Positions 36,631 to 44,932 of a stretch of 64,000 nucleotides of DNA are shown here, piece after piece. Source of the stretch: Betaproteobacteria bacterium Ga0077540 (lineage in GTDB: Bacteria; Pseudomonadota; Gammaproteobacteria; Burkholderiales; Methylophilaceae); assembly GCA_001464125.1 (NCBI GenBank), contig LNEP01000003.1:278728-342727 (forward strand), in the 5' to 3' direction. The translations under genes were made by a program, and so were the position numbers. The notes beneath the pieces were generated by a model. It saw only the letters and a list, made by a program, of their open reading frames with translations, had not been told where the DNA came from and did no database searches. Numbering within the stretch: the stretch's first letter is position 1; every line of letters starts with the position of its first letter.

Positions 36631-37839
36631 TTAATCCTCTTCTCTTGGATCTTTACGATTGCGATGCTTGGCAATCAACTGCTCAAAAAATGGAACTGTT
36701 ATCTCTTTATTGGGACGAGTTCTATCTATCACTGGCACCTCAGTATCAATCAATTTCAAGTGCTTTAACTGCTTCATTATGTCGTAAAACTGAGGTTCAC
36801 TCATCTTAGTAATTTTTAGATAATAATCAAGAGCACCTGGCCGTTCTGAATCAATTTTACTGGCCAAAGCAATGCCCTCTTCCCTTGTCAGCAAGCCGTT
36901 ACGTACATCTAGCGAAGCTTGGAAAGTTGACCTACCATAACCTCGTTTAAGGTAACAAGTAAAGTCATGAACACCTGCCATAATACATTCGGCACTTTTA
37001 TAGCCTTTATATGCCCCCTCCATTTCAGTTTCTTTCCAACCATAGTGTTGGCTCACAAATTCAGTCTGGCGCTCCTCATCCCAGAAAATAAAATCTCCTA
37101 AATGGATACCAAAAACCCCAACTTTTTCAATTTCCTCAACAGTTGGTACATTAAATGGATATAAATCTCTTTCACTCAACTGATCTGTAACCATTTCAGA
37201 TGGTCTAAGCTTAGCTGAGACCTTAGTAAAGTAATCTCTATCAAACTTGTGGACTGGATCTTTATAAGAAGCTCTTCCTGAAGTTTCAGCAATCGACTCT
37301 CCCCAAATCAGCAAAGGTATGTTAAATCTAACTGCGGCCTGTAATGGAAACGCCCCAACGCCAGCATGGCAATGCCAGCAGGCATCACCTATTCCACTTA
37401 GAGATCTCTGCGCAATTCTATTCACCAAATCTCTATTTGGGGTAAACATAATATGATCAACATTGAACTCTTGCAGAGCATTTTGGAGGTTATACCAGCC
37501 TGTCTCGCTATACCAATTATGACTAAAAGTAACAGCTAATGGCTTCATACCATAAATTTTGACTAGCACGTGCAACTGAAACATGCTGTCTTTGCCGCCA
37601 CTTATTGGAATGATACAGTCATAATTATTACCAGCTTTGGCCTTCGCATTATCTAGAATCGCCTTTAGTTCGATCTCTCGTTCTACCCAGTTAATGTGAA
37701 TTTTTTGTTCTGAGGATTGGCATGCCTGACATATTCCCATTTCATCGAACTTGATACCCTCCTGCGTTTCTGGCATGCAACACCTCGCACAATAGCGCAA
37801 CTTAGAAAATGCGGGATTTCCTTTAACAGTATTAAACAT
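36631..37839 (-). CDS. N-acetyl sugar amidotransferase (WbpG/PseA family)
   Basis: Members of this family turn an N-acetyl group of a sugar into an acetamidino group, using ATP and ammonia. The N-terminus has a zinc-binding-like Cys cluster (CARCCMPE and CQAC), followed by the PP-loop ATP-binding motif PISGGKDS near residue 80. HCHAGVGAFP near 160 and the GRSTFQASLDVRNG block near 320 are family-typical. The start at 37839 has GGAG at six bases. Its relatives act on pseudaminic/legionaminic acids or on the amidino sugars of Pseudomonas O-antigen, so it supports a nonulosonic-acid pathway here. Confidence 0.9.
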   Translation of the reverse strand: MFNTVKGNPAFSKLRYCARCCMPETQEGIKFDEMGICQACQSSEQKIHINWVEREIELKAILDNAKAKAGNNYDCIIPISGGKDSMFQLHVLVKIYGMKPLAVTFSHNWYSETGWYNLQNALQEFNVDHIMFTPNRDLVNRIAQRSLSGIGDACWHCHAGVGAFPLQAAVRFNIPLLIWGESIAETSGRASYKDPVHKFDRDYFTKVSAKLRPSEMVTDQLSERDLYPFNVPTVEEIEKVGVFGIHLGDFIFWDEERQTEFVSQHYGWKETEMEGAYKGYKSAECIMAGVHDFTCYLKRGYGRSTFQASLDVRNGLLTREEGIALASKIDSERPGALDYYLKITKMSEPQFYDIMKQLKHLKLIDTEVPVIDRTRPNKEITVPFFEQLIAKHRNRKDPREED

Positions 37840-37894
37840 ATACATCTCCAATTTTTTATACTAATCGCTTGAGCCAAAGAGGCTCACAATATTT

Positions 37895-38788
37895 TTAGGA
37901 ATTCATCTCTGAAATTCGAGTAATTTCTGATTGAGGTAAGACGCACTCAGGTGCCCATTTAGGTACCGATGAATAAACTCTTTTGCCAGCAGCAAGAGCC
38001 ACTACCATAGCATAAGTTTGACAACCGACTACTATGTGAGACCAAGCGATTGCAGCAGCTAATGATGTTGAATCATCGAGCGTAATATCAATATTTTTCT
38101 GATTTGAAATCCACATATCATATTTGCCCAATGCGTCGGAAGGATGAGGGCGCAGCTTAATTTTTAACTTTTCTAAGCTTTCAATGTGGTGTAGATTTTC
38201 CTTAAAAAAATCTAGCCCCATAAACTCCCCATTATGCAAATCTGGCCCCCACGAATTTCTAATAGGTTCCAATACATAAAGCAGATTTGTTACGCCTTTT
38301 TCCTGTTTTGACTCTGATGCTGAAATTTCAACTAACTGTTGCTCTAGATAGCTGTTTGGCATCAATACAATTTTTAAACTACCAAATAACTCCAAAGCCA
38401 AATTAAAAGCATATTTATCTGTGACCCATATCTCATCTGGTAACTGCTCACAACTATTAAATATGAATCTCTCTCTATAATTTGTCCAGTGATCAACGAC
38501 AGCAATGCTGCGAATACCTAATTTAGAAGCCATTACCCTAGCATCATGCTCAAAACTTGAAGCCCACCCTGTTCCAGTAATCATCACGCAAGACTGTAAG
38601 ATGTCACTATTTAAGTCAGATCGAATAGAGGCTATTGGAAACGCATCACTCCAAGCCTTCATTGCCGGACCTCTGACATATGGATAGACTTCCTCATGCC
38701 CAAACTTTTTTAGCCATGCAATAATGTGATTCACAGCACCAGCATCATGTGCGACAACAACTATTGGTTTATCTATTTCTGATAGCAT
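37895..38788 (-). CDS. GT-B-like protein of the nonulosonic acid locus, function unknown
   Basis: A 297-residue protein without a clear family. It begins IVVVAHDAGAVNHI, has TGTGWASSFEHDAR and VVDHWTNYRERF in the first half, and KLRPHPSDALGKYD and GCQTYAMVVALAAGKRV in the second. The last blocks resemble the C-terminal nucleotide-binding half of GT-B enzymes and UDP-sugar epimerase/hydrolases (NeuC or PseG type). The pathway needs such a hydrolase and no other gene in the locus offers one, so this is a candidate. Its start overlaps the stop of the acetyltransferase gene (TGATG), which implies translational coupling. Confidence 0.72.
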   Translation of the reverse strand: MLSEIDKPIVVVAHDAGAVNHIIAWLKKFGHEEVYPYVRGPAMKAWSDAFPIASIRSDLNSDILQSCVMITGTGWASSFEHDARVMASKLGIRSIAVVDHWTNYRERFIFNSCEQLPDEIWVTDKYAFNLALELFGSLKIVLMPNSYLEQQLVEISASESKQEKGVTNLLYVLEPIRNSWGPDLHNGEFMGLDFFKENLHHIESLEKLKIKLRPHPSDALGKYDMWISNQKNIDITLDDSTSLAAAIAWSHIVVGCQTYAMVVALAAGKRVYSSVPKWAPECVLPQSEITRISEMNS

Positions 38789-39324
38789 CAATCATCAGCA
38801 AATTTACAGAAGTATAAAATATCTTCTGGAATACCACTCACAACCTCTTGTTTAATGCGTACCCCATCTGGTTTCATTCCACATTTGGTCATGACCGCAA
38901 CCATTCCTCGGTTACAATTTAGAGTACCACCAGTGACTTTGCGTATACCAGAGTTCAAAAGGTAGTTCATTAGCGTACCCCATGCATCGGTTGCCAGTCC
39001 TTGTCCTTGAAACTCTTTACCAATCAAAATACCAATATCGGCTGTTCCATGCTCTTTTGATATATATGCAGTCATTGTGCCCGCTAATTTTTCATTGAAG
39101 AAAATAGCTAAAAATAAATTATTTGTATTTGTGAAAGTGTTGAAGTACTTTTCACAAGAAGTATGGCTGTGTGAATGGAATCTTTGATTACTGTATCTCA
39201 TTAACTCTTTATCATTGAGCCAAGCTAGATAGCTATTAGTTATATTTGAAATTGCAAATCTTCTCAAAATAACATTTTTTCCAGAGCAACAAGAATTCCC
39301 TTCACAAAACAACTGAAAACTCAT
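38788..39324 (-). CDS. GNAT-family N-acetyltransferase
   Basis: A cytoplasmic acetyltransferase with the GNAT fold. The acetyl-CoA loop reads GKEFQGQGLATDAW near residue 115, followed by NSGIRKVTGGTLNCN, as in RimJ/RimL- and PseH-like enzymes. In its setting it probably acetylates an amino sugar nucleotide on the way to a nonulosonic acid. The start at 39324 lies right after the stop of the aminotransferase gene with AGGTT upstream. The first 15 residues hold three Cys, an oddity of unknown meaning. Confidence 0.85.
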   Translation of the reverse strand: MSFQLFCEGNSCCSGKNVILRRFAISNITNSYLAWLNDKELMRYSNQRFHSHSHTSCEKYFNTFTNTNNLFLAIFFNEKLAGTMTAYISKEHGTADIGILIGKEFQGQGLATDAWGTLMNYLLNSGIRKVTGGTLNCNRGMVAVMTKCGMKPDGVRIKQEVVSGIPEDILYFCKFADD

Positions 39325-39326
39325 TT

Positions 39327-40601
39327 TTAACCTAATTTTCCAAGTGATGCCCAAACCTTCCTGAAGGCACCGACTATTAAGTCAATATCAGTATCAGTTA
39401 AAGCATACACACACATTCCAATACCCAAATAGGTTGAATCATTTAGCTCTTCGGCTACAGGGCAGATTCCCTTACTGTAACTCACTTCCCGCTTACATAT
39501 ATCAGATGTCCAAGGAAAACCGTTTGAACCATATGCTATTTTTTTCTGGAAAATGGGTAACAGATGTATATTTTGATATCTATTACCTATAGGAACACCC
39601 TCTGCCCTCAATGCTTCATGTATTCTGTCTCGACTTACACCTAAACTCTCAATATCTAAAACCAATGGGTAGTAGTAGTAAACATGTGTACCTTTCTGAT
39701 TAATCACTGGAGTACGTAACCCAGTAAGCGACTTTAACCCGTCAGTTAGTCGATTAGCCGCTCGTTGGCGGGTTGCTACAAATGTGCTTAACTTTTTAAG
39801 CTGCTCTATCCCGATAGCACATTCAATTTCACCCAAACGAAAGTTGTAACCAATCATATTGGTTATATCATTTTCACCTTTATCACCAACAACAGCCTCA
39901 GCATGATTACGAATTAAACGCAAACGCTCCGCAATATAATCATCGTTTGTAACTAAAATGCCACCTTCACCTGTATGTATGTGCTTATGATAATTTAGAC
40001 TATACCCTCCGACATCTGCCAGTGTGCCCGCATACTTCCCATCATACAAAGCTCCTGGCGCTTGAGCGCAGTCCGATATTACTTTCAAATTGTATTTGTC
40101 AGCGATAGCTAAAATAGCATCCATATCAGCTGATTGCCCGAAAATGTCAACCACCATTATGGCTTTTGTATATTCGGTAATATTTTCTTCTATTGACTTG
40201 GGCGACAAACAAAAGGTTTCTGGATCTATATCAGCAAAAACTGGAATTGCATTCCAATGTAGTATGGCCGTTGCACTTGCACACATTGTCCAAGGTGTTA
40301 CGATCACCTCATCGCCCGGCTCTATACCTATAGCTCCAACTGCACAAATCAAGCCTGAAGTCCAAGAGTTAACAGTCACTGCATGCTTAACACCAAAGTA
40401 TTGTGCAGCCTGCTTTTCAAATTCCAAGACATTCGGCCCGCCATAAAAGTCTTCATGCCAAGCACCAAGAAACTTGGAAAGCACACCGCTTTCTATCACT
40501 TTTTTTGCTGCTAATACCTCTTCGTTACCAATCGAGTTATAAAGAGAAAACTCTTTATTAATTGCCTTTTCCCCACCGAGTAATGCTAACTCTTCAACCA
40601 T
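39327..40601 (-). CDS. DegT/DnrJ/EryC1/StrS-family sugar aminotransferase
   Basis: A PLP-dependent enzyme that aminates a keto sugar nucleotide. The PLP-binding lysine lies in SLNYHKHIHTGEGG near residue 200, and DCAQAPGALY near 180 holds the Asp/Gln region that contacts the cofactor. The N-terminus (VEELALLGGEKAI) resembles the StrS/AHBA branch more than PseC. The start at 40601 has GGAAAG upstream; a GTG two codons earlier is also possible. It sits directly after a Gfo/Idh/MocA oxidoreductase and before a GNAT gene. That trio could form a keto group, aminate it and acetylate it. Confidence 0.9.
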   Translation of the reverse strand: MVEELALLGGEKAINKEFSLYNSIGNEEVLAAKKVIESGVLSKFLGAWHEDFYGGPNVLEFEKQAAQYFGVKHAVTVNSWTSGLICAVGAIGIEPGDEVIVTPWTMCASATAILHWNAIPVFADIDPETFCLSPKSIEENITEYTKAIMVVDIFGQSADMDAILAIADKYNLKVISDCAQAPGALYDGKYAGTLADVGGYSLNYHKHIHTGEGGILVTNDDYIAERLRLIRNHAEAVVGDKGENDITNMIGYNFRLGEIECAIGIEQLKKLSTFVATRQRAANRLTDGLKSLTGLRTPVINQKGTHVYYYYPLVLDIESLGVSRDRIHEALRAEGVPIGNRYQNIHLLPIFQKKIAYGSNGFPWTSDICKREVSYSKGICPVAEELNDSTYLGIGMCVYALTDTDIDLIVGAFRKVWASLGKLG

Positions 40602-40629
40602 TTTCACTTTCCATATCTATAATTTAATA

Positions 40630-41628
40630 TTATTGATTTTTTCCGCAGACAATCTCTTTGATAGCTTGGCAAAGCTTTTGAGTTACTAATGCAGAATGCC
40701 CTGTACTTAATAAAGTGGTCGATTTTGCATTTATCACATCATGGATGTTGTGAACTGCAGATAGCATAGCTTCCGAATATCTTCCATTTCGGTAACTCCC
40801 CACATTGAGCACCTTATATCCATAAAATACTGGGCTATCCATAACGGTACGCTTACGCCAAAACATGCCACCATCCTCCATCGTTACTACTCCCGATGAA
40901 AAAATGAAGCTCAACTCAAAAACTGCATAATCTTTTGCATTTCCACAAATCAGCTGTATTGGTAATGCATTAGAGTCCTCTAAACTAACTGGGACTGTTG
41001 GATCGTCATCAAAATAATCGTAAACAGCTTTACCGACAGATTTTACATATAACGTCCCAAATATAAAGCTCAACATATCTAGCATATGTGACCCATTGTT
41101 CAAGATTCCCTTGTTATAAACCCCGATAACTGATCGCAACGCACCCAGTGCACCTTGTTCTACTTGAGCCTTCAACTTCACAACATCTGGGTCAAAACGC
41201 CTTGAATAATTTACTGCCAAGTGGATATTTCTCTTTTGACACTCGGAAATGATTTCCTCTGACTCATTAATTGAATCAGTGATTGGCTTCTCACAAAAAA
41301 TCAACTGCGGATTAAGCAGCACAGCCATTCTAAGGTGTTCTGAATGGTATTTGGTAGGAGAACAAATACTTATTACATCAAACGTTTCATCTGAAGCTAA
41401 AAGCTCTTCTGTAGAAGTAAATCCCAATGCAACTTGCCAAGCACTCATAAACTCTGTCCGTCTTTTTTCATCGGGATCTAGGCATGCAGTAATTTTATAC
41501 CCACCATGCTTAACATATGCTCCGGCATGTGAGTAGGGTAGTTCTTCAATTGACCTTCCAAGATCAAATCTACTTGCTATATTCCCACAGCCAATAACTA
41601 GCACCCTCTTCTGACTATCTATTGTCAT
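40630..41628 (-). CDS. Gfo/Idh/MocA-family sugar oxidoreductase
   Basis: An NAD(P)-dependent dehydrogenase with an N-terminal Rossmann domain (VLVIGCGNIASRFD at 10-23) and the EKP motif (FCEKPITDS) near residue 112 that holds the catalytic lysine of the family. A conserved-looking VNYSRRFDP follows near 140. The C-terminal domain of about 190 residues should bind the sugar. The start overlaps the end of the GT2 gene by 14 bp. Its substrate is not known; the neighbouring aminotransferase suggests it makes a keto sugar for amination. Confidence 0.88.
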   Translation of the reverse strand: MTIDSQKRVLVIGCGNIASRFDLGRSIEELPYSHAGAYVKHGGYKITACLDPDEKRRTEFMSAWQVALGFTSTEELLASDETFDVISICSPTKYHSEHLRMAVLLNPQLIFCEKPITDSINESEEIISECQKRNIHLAVNYSRRFDPDVVKLKAQVEQGALGALRSVIGVYNKGILNNGSHMLDMLSFIFGTLYVKSVGKAVYDYFDDDPTVPVSLEDSNALPIQLICGNAKDYAVFELSFIFSSGVVTMEDGGMFWRKRTVMDSPVFYGYKVLNVGSYRNGRYSEAMLSAVHNIHDVINAKSTTLLSTGHSALVTQKLCQAIKEIVCGKNQ

Positions 41629-42277
41629 ATTTTTTCACATAGAGAATAACTAGTAACATGGCACGAATAATCTTGAAATTAGCCGACATTAAGCTACCAA
41701 AACGCGAGAGCCCATTTCGTTCCGCCACATTAAAATATATTTGCTTAACTTTAAAATGGCTTTTGGCTGCAAATATCATTAGCTCTGTACCAACAGACGT
41801 TAAAGAATCAAAATGTCCTAGTGCAGAGTAAACATTTCCCCGATAGGCTTTCATTCCGCATAAAGGGTCTTTGATACCATACAAAAGATATGTATAGAAG
41901 GAGAACACATGCTCAGCCAAACGTTGTTTTTTGTTACGGACACCAACAACAACATCCGCCCCCGAATCTATAGACGCAACCATCAATTCAATTAAGGTTG
42001 GATTATGTTGACCGTCAGCATCTATTGTTATTAAAATCTCCGCACCCATACTAAGCGCTTCTCTAAAACCTGAGTTTAGCGCAGCATCATACCCTAGGTT
42101 TTGGGGGTGCATAACAACAGACGCCCCTGCAAGAGTTGCCAACCTTGCAGTATCATCAGAAGAGCCATCGTCAACAACTACAACATCTCCGTATAGTGAC
42201 ACCGCCTTGACAACATCGTAAACTGTTTTAGCTTCATTAAGTGCAGGAATAACAATAGCTACTCGACATCTAGCCAT
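41615..42277 (-). CDS. Family 2 glycosyltransferase
   Basis: A small GT-A enzyme of 220 residues. It shows IVIPALNEAKTVYDVV at 8-23, VVDDGSSDDT near 38 and ITIDADGQHNP near 88 with the DxD-like metal site, as in dolichol-phosphate-mannose-synthase-like GT2 proteins. No membrane helices are evident. It could attach a sugar to a lipid carrier or to the growing repeat unit. The start overlaps the NeuB-type gene by 19 bp, and its end overlaps the oxidoreductase gene by 14 bp. Confidence 0.88.
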   Translation of the reverse strand: MARCRVAIVIPALNEAKTVYDVVKAVSLYGDVVVVDDGSSDDTARLATLAGASVVMHPQNLGYDAALNSGFREALSMGAEILITIDADGQHNPTLIELMVASIDSGADVVVGVRNKKQRLAEHVFSFYTYLLYGIKDPLCGMKAYRGNVYSALGHFDSLTSVGTELMIFAAKSHFKVKQIYFNVAERNGLSRFGSLMSANFKIIRAMLLVILYVKKYDNR

Positions 42278-43338
42278 TTAAGATACTCTCCTGCATCCAT
42301 ATCAAATCTAAGTACTTTACCTACCACTTCATTTAGTTTGAATGGTGGTATGGCATCGACAGGACATGGTCGTAATACTGTCAAATCACTAGAGTTAATG
42401 ACTGAACCAGCCTTTAATCTATTAGTTAGTCGTATTGCTCGTCTCTGCAACACCACCGTTTCTTGCTCATTTTCCTCTATTTTTTTAATTCCCACACCAA
42501 GCGCATTTTCCAACTCTCTAGTCCTATCAACCATATCCCGCCAAGACTTTGGATCCATGGAAAATGCATGGTCTGGGCCGACCCTTGAGACATCGTCAGT
42601 AAAATGTTTTTCAATCATTCTGGCACCAAGCGATACAGCACCTAAAACTGTTGCATGCCCAGGGGTATGATCACTTAAACCAAGTAGCAAATTTGGGTAC
42701 ATTTCTCGATACACTTTTAATACATTAAGTTGGATATATTTAAAATTTTCCAGACTAGCAGTATAGTTAGTATTACACTGCATTAGGCATAGATTTGGGT
42801 TTATTTCCAACGCTGCACTTACGGCACGTTGAACATCCTCCATAGAAGATGCGCCAGTCGCCAATATGTATGGCTTTTGTCTATTTGCAATATACTTAAC
42901 TATATCAATCCATGTGATATCACCAGAGCCAATCTTATAGGCCGGGACGTAAGGATCCACCTGATCGACAAGGTCAAATGAGTATGGACTTGTGAAAAAT
43001 GAAATCCCTGCCTTATCACATGTTTCTTTTAACTCTCCAGTCCACTCAAGATTGACGCTTGCATCGGCGTAAACATCAAATACAGATTTACCCCAGTTTT
43101 TTTGATGAGACTGTTGTGAGCCTAACTTACGAAAACCAATGTCACTCACAATGGTATCTGCAGTAAAGTGCTGAAATTTTGCTGCATCTGCACCGGCTTC
43201 CGCAGCTTTAAAAATCAAATCTTTAGCTCTAATTAAATTTCCATCATGATTTGCAGCTATGTCAGCAATAAAATAAGTTGGCAGGTGATTGCCAATTTGC
43301 TTATTTTGTATAGTTAATAGTGGGTTAGGTGACTTCAC
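42259..43338 (-). CDS. N-acetylneuraminate/pseudaminate/legionaminate synthase (NeuB family)
   Basis: It condenses phosphoenolpyruvate with a six-carbon amino sugar to give a nine-carbon nonulosonic acid. The NeuB barrel (about 25-275) shows IADIAANHDGN, AAKFQHF, FFTSPY, YKIGSGDI and LSDHTPG. The C-terminal SAF (antifreeze-like) domain (about 295-355) holds RRAIRL and the KAGSVI stretch. The sequence alone does not let me tell Neu5Ac, Pse and Leg synthases apart; the PseB-type gene nearby favours pseudaminic acid. The GTG start has GAGGAG close upstream and overlaps the SDR gene by 14 bp. Confidence 0.92.
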   Translation of the reverse strand: MKSPNPLLTIQNKQIGNHLPTYFIADIAANHDGNLIRAKDLIFKAAEAGADAAKFQHFTADTIVSDIGFRKLGSQQSHQKNWGKSVFDVYADASVNLEWTGELKETCDKAGISFFTSPYSFDLVDQVDPYVPAYKIGSGDITWIDIVKYIANRQKPYILATGASSMEDVQRAVSAALEINPNLCLMQCNTNYTASLENFKYIQLNVLKVYREMYPNLLLGLSDHTPGHATVLGAVSLGARMIEKHFTDDVSRVGPDHAFSMDPKSWRDMVDRTRELENALGVGIKKIEENEQETVVLQRRAIRLTNRLKAGSVINSSDLTVLRPCPVDAIPPFKLNEVVGKVLRFDMDAGEYLKWLDVE

Positions 43339-44221
43339 GATACTCCTCTGCTACTAATTTAATTTCATCAGCCAATTCGGGCAACTTGATACCTAATTCA
43401 CGTTCAAAAAGAGAAGAGTCCGTTCGCATATCCTTTGGCCTATAGGTTTGAAGGAAATTCACTCTTGATGTAATTGTGCGACTCATATTTCTCGATGACA
43501 GTCCTAAACTACGCACAAAAAAGTAAGCAAAATCAGCCTTACTCATTCCATGCCTAGATCCTAGATTATAAATTCCAATCGGCTGTTTACAAATACACAA
43601 GCCAATCATTTTGTTTAGTGTCGTTATAGAGATGGGGGCAAACATGATATCTTCGAACACCTGTATTGATTTGCCTGTTCTAGCAGAGTCATATATCCAA
43701 TCAGTTATACTACTTCTGTCTTTTACGCTACTTTTCCCAAAAAAATTTGTTCTAAGTATCGTACTCTTAACACTACCGCAAGCAATCTCAGCCGCATATT
43801 TGGAGAATGCGTAGTAGTTAGTTAATGTCACGTCATTTTCTTTATGCGGACCTAAACCATCATAAAGCTGGTCTGAGGAAATGTGTATTAAATGGCATGT
43901 TTTATTTGATGTTTTTATCCAGTGGACTATATTTTCTACGGTACGAACATTCATCAAATAAGACTTATTAGGCTCTCTTTCACACTTGTCCACATCAGTA
44001 AGTGCCACGAGATTAATAATTACATCTGGGTCAGCGATATTAAATAAATTAGTAGCCTGCTCAGCATCACTAATATCTGCGTGATACTGAGCAGGCTTGC
44101 TTAGACTATGTGTTATACAGTCATATCCATTAGATTTAAGAAAAACATTCAATCGGCTTCCTAATAGCCCAGCAGCCCCAAGAATTAAAACTGTCGGTTT
44201 GCGATGATTATCTGCGAGCAT
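43325..44221 (-). CDS. RmlD-like NAD(P)-dependent sugar nucleotide reductase
   Basis: An extended short-chain dehydrogenase of about 298 residues. The cofactor motif GAAGLLGSR lies near residue 15, the catalytic triad is S-Y-K with ISSDQLYDG near 115 and YYAFSKYAAE near 135. It resembles dTDP-4-dehydrorhamnose reductase, but no rmlA, rmlB or rmlC is present in the window. It may instead reduce an intermediate of the nonulosonic pathway. The start at 44221 overlaps the end of the cytidylyltransferase gene. Confidence 0.85.
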   Translation of the reverse strand: MLADNHRKPTVLILGAAGLLGSRLNVFLKSNGYDCITHSLSKPAQYHADISDAEQATNLFNIADPDVIINLVALTDVDKCEREPNKSYLMNVRTVENIVHWIKTSNKTCHLIHISSDQLYDGLGPHKENDVTLTNYYAFSKYAAEIACGSVKSTILRTNFFGKSSVKDRSSITDWIYDSARTGKSIQVFEDIMFAPISITTLNKMIGLCICKQPIGIYNLGSRHGMSKADFAYFFVRSLGLSSRNMSRTITSRVNFLQTYRPKDMRTDSSLFERELGIKLPELADEIKLVAEEYREVT

Positions 44222-44900
44222 GGAATAATGCATCAAAAATTAGCTCAGCACGCTTCCAATCATCGTTGGAATCAATATCAACTACCCTCCAGTTTGGAAT
44301 TGGCATCCCAATCCCTTCCGTATGCATTTTTTTGTGCTGGGCCCAAGCTGAAGATTTTCCCCAATAAAACTGCCCTGCATCATGGTACGTTTTTTCAAGG
44401 TCTTGAGTACGAGTCAACTCGTATTGCGGGCTAAGAAACTCCATTTTCTCATTTTGGAGCTTTCTCATGGATCTTTGAACAGGGTGAGCATATTCAGCTA
44501 CTGGATAAATAAAATCAGAGTCATGCATTTTAATCAAATCGAAAGATTTTATTAAATCCTGAACCTCCAAAAATGGCACGCAAGGATATATGCAGCAAAT
44601 ATATTCTGACTGCCATCCCAAATCAGAGCAAGCCTGCACTGCATGCGCAATTACTGGAACAGTAGGCGTCAGATCGTCAGAAAGCTGAAGTGGTCTTATA
44701 AAAGGCACTTCAGCACCCAGTTTTTTTGCTATAGAAGATATTTCTTCATCGTCAGTTGACACAACAACATGATTAAAAAGACCAGACTTTTTCGCAGCCT
44801 CAATAGCCCATCCAATCATAGGCTTACCATTAAAGTCTTTAATATTTTTTCTTGGAATTCGCTTACTTCCGCCGCGAGCTGGAATAACAGCTATAGTCAT
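44208..44900 (-). CDS. CMP-nonulosonic acid cytidylyltransferase (NeuA/PseF family)
   Basis: It activates the nine-carbon sugar with CTP to give the CMP-sugar used by glycosyltransferases. The N-terminus IAVIPARGGSKRIPRKNIK is the nucleotide-binding signature, followed by FNGKPMIGW. The 230-residue length matches the short PseF/NeuA form without an extra domain. AAGGAG before the ATG supports the start. It lies 32 bp after the PseB-type gene. Together with the NeuB-type gene it fixes the identity of the pathway class. Confidence 0.92.
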   Translation of the reverse strand: MTIAVIPARGGSKRIPRKNIKDFNGKPMIGWAIEAAKKSGLFNHVVVSTDDEEISSIAKKLGAEVPFIRPLQLSDDLTPTVPVIAHAVQACSDLGWQSEYICCIYPCVPFLEVQDLIKSFDLIKMHDSDFIYPVAEYAHPVQRSMRKLQNEKMEFLSPQYELTRTQDLEKTYHDAGQFYWGKSSAWAQHKKMHTEGIGMPIPNWRVVDIDSNDDWKRAELIFDALFHARR

Positions 44901-44932
44901 TTTAATAGCTCCTTAATACATTTCTGATGAAG

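Noticed and set aside
37895..38788. Firm assignment as PseG or NeuC
   Set aside because: The N-terminal signature of those families (GTGH-type glycine loop) is missing; kept only as a candidate.
39327..40601. Firm assignment of the aminotransferase as PseC
   Set aside because: The N-terminus and PLP-lysine region look closer to the StrS branch than to PseC; left as a general sugar aminotransferase.
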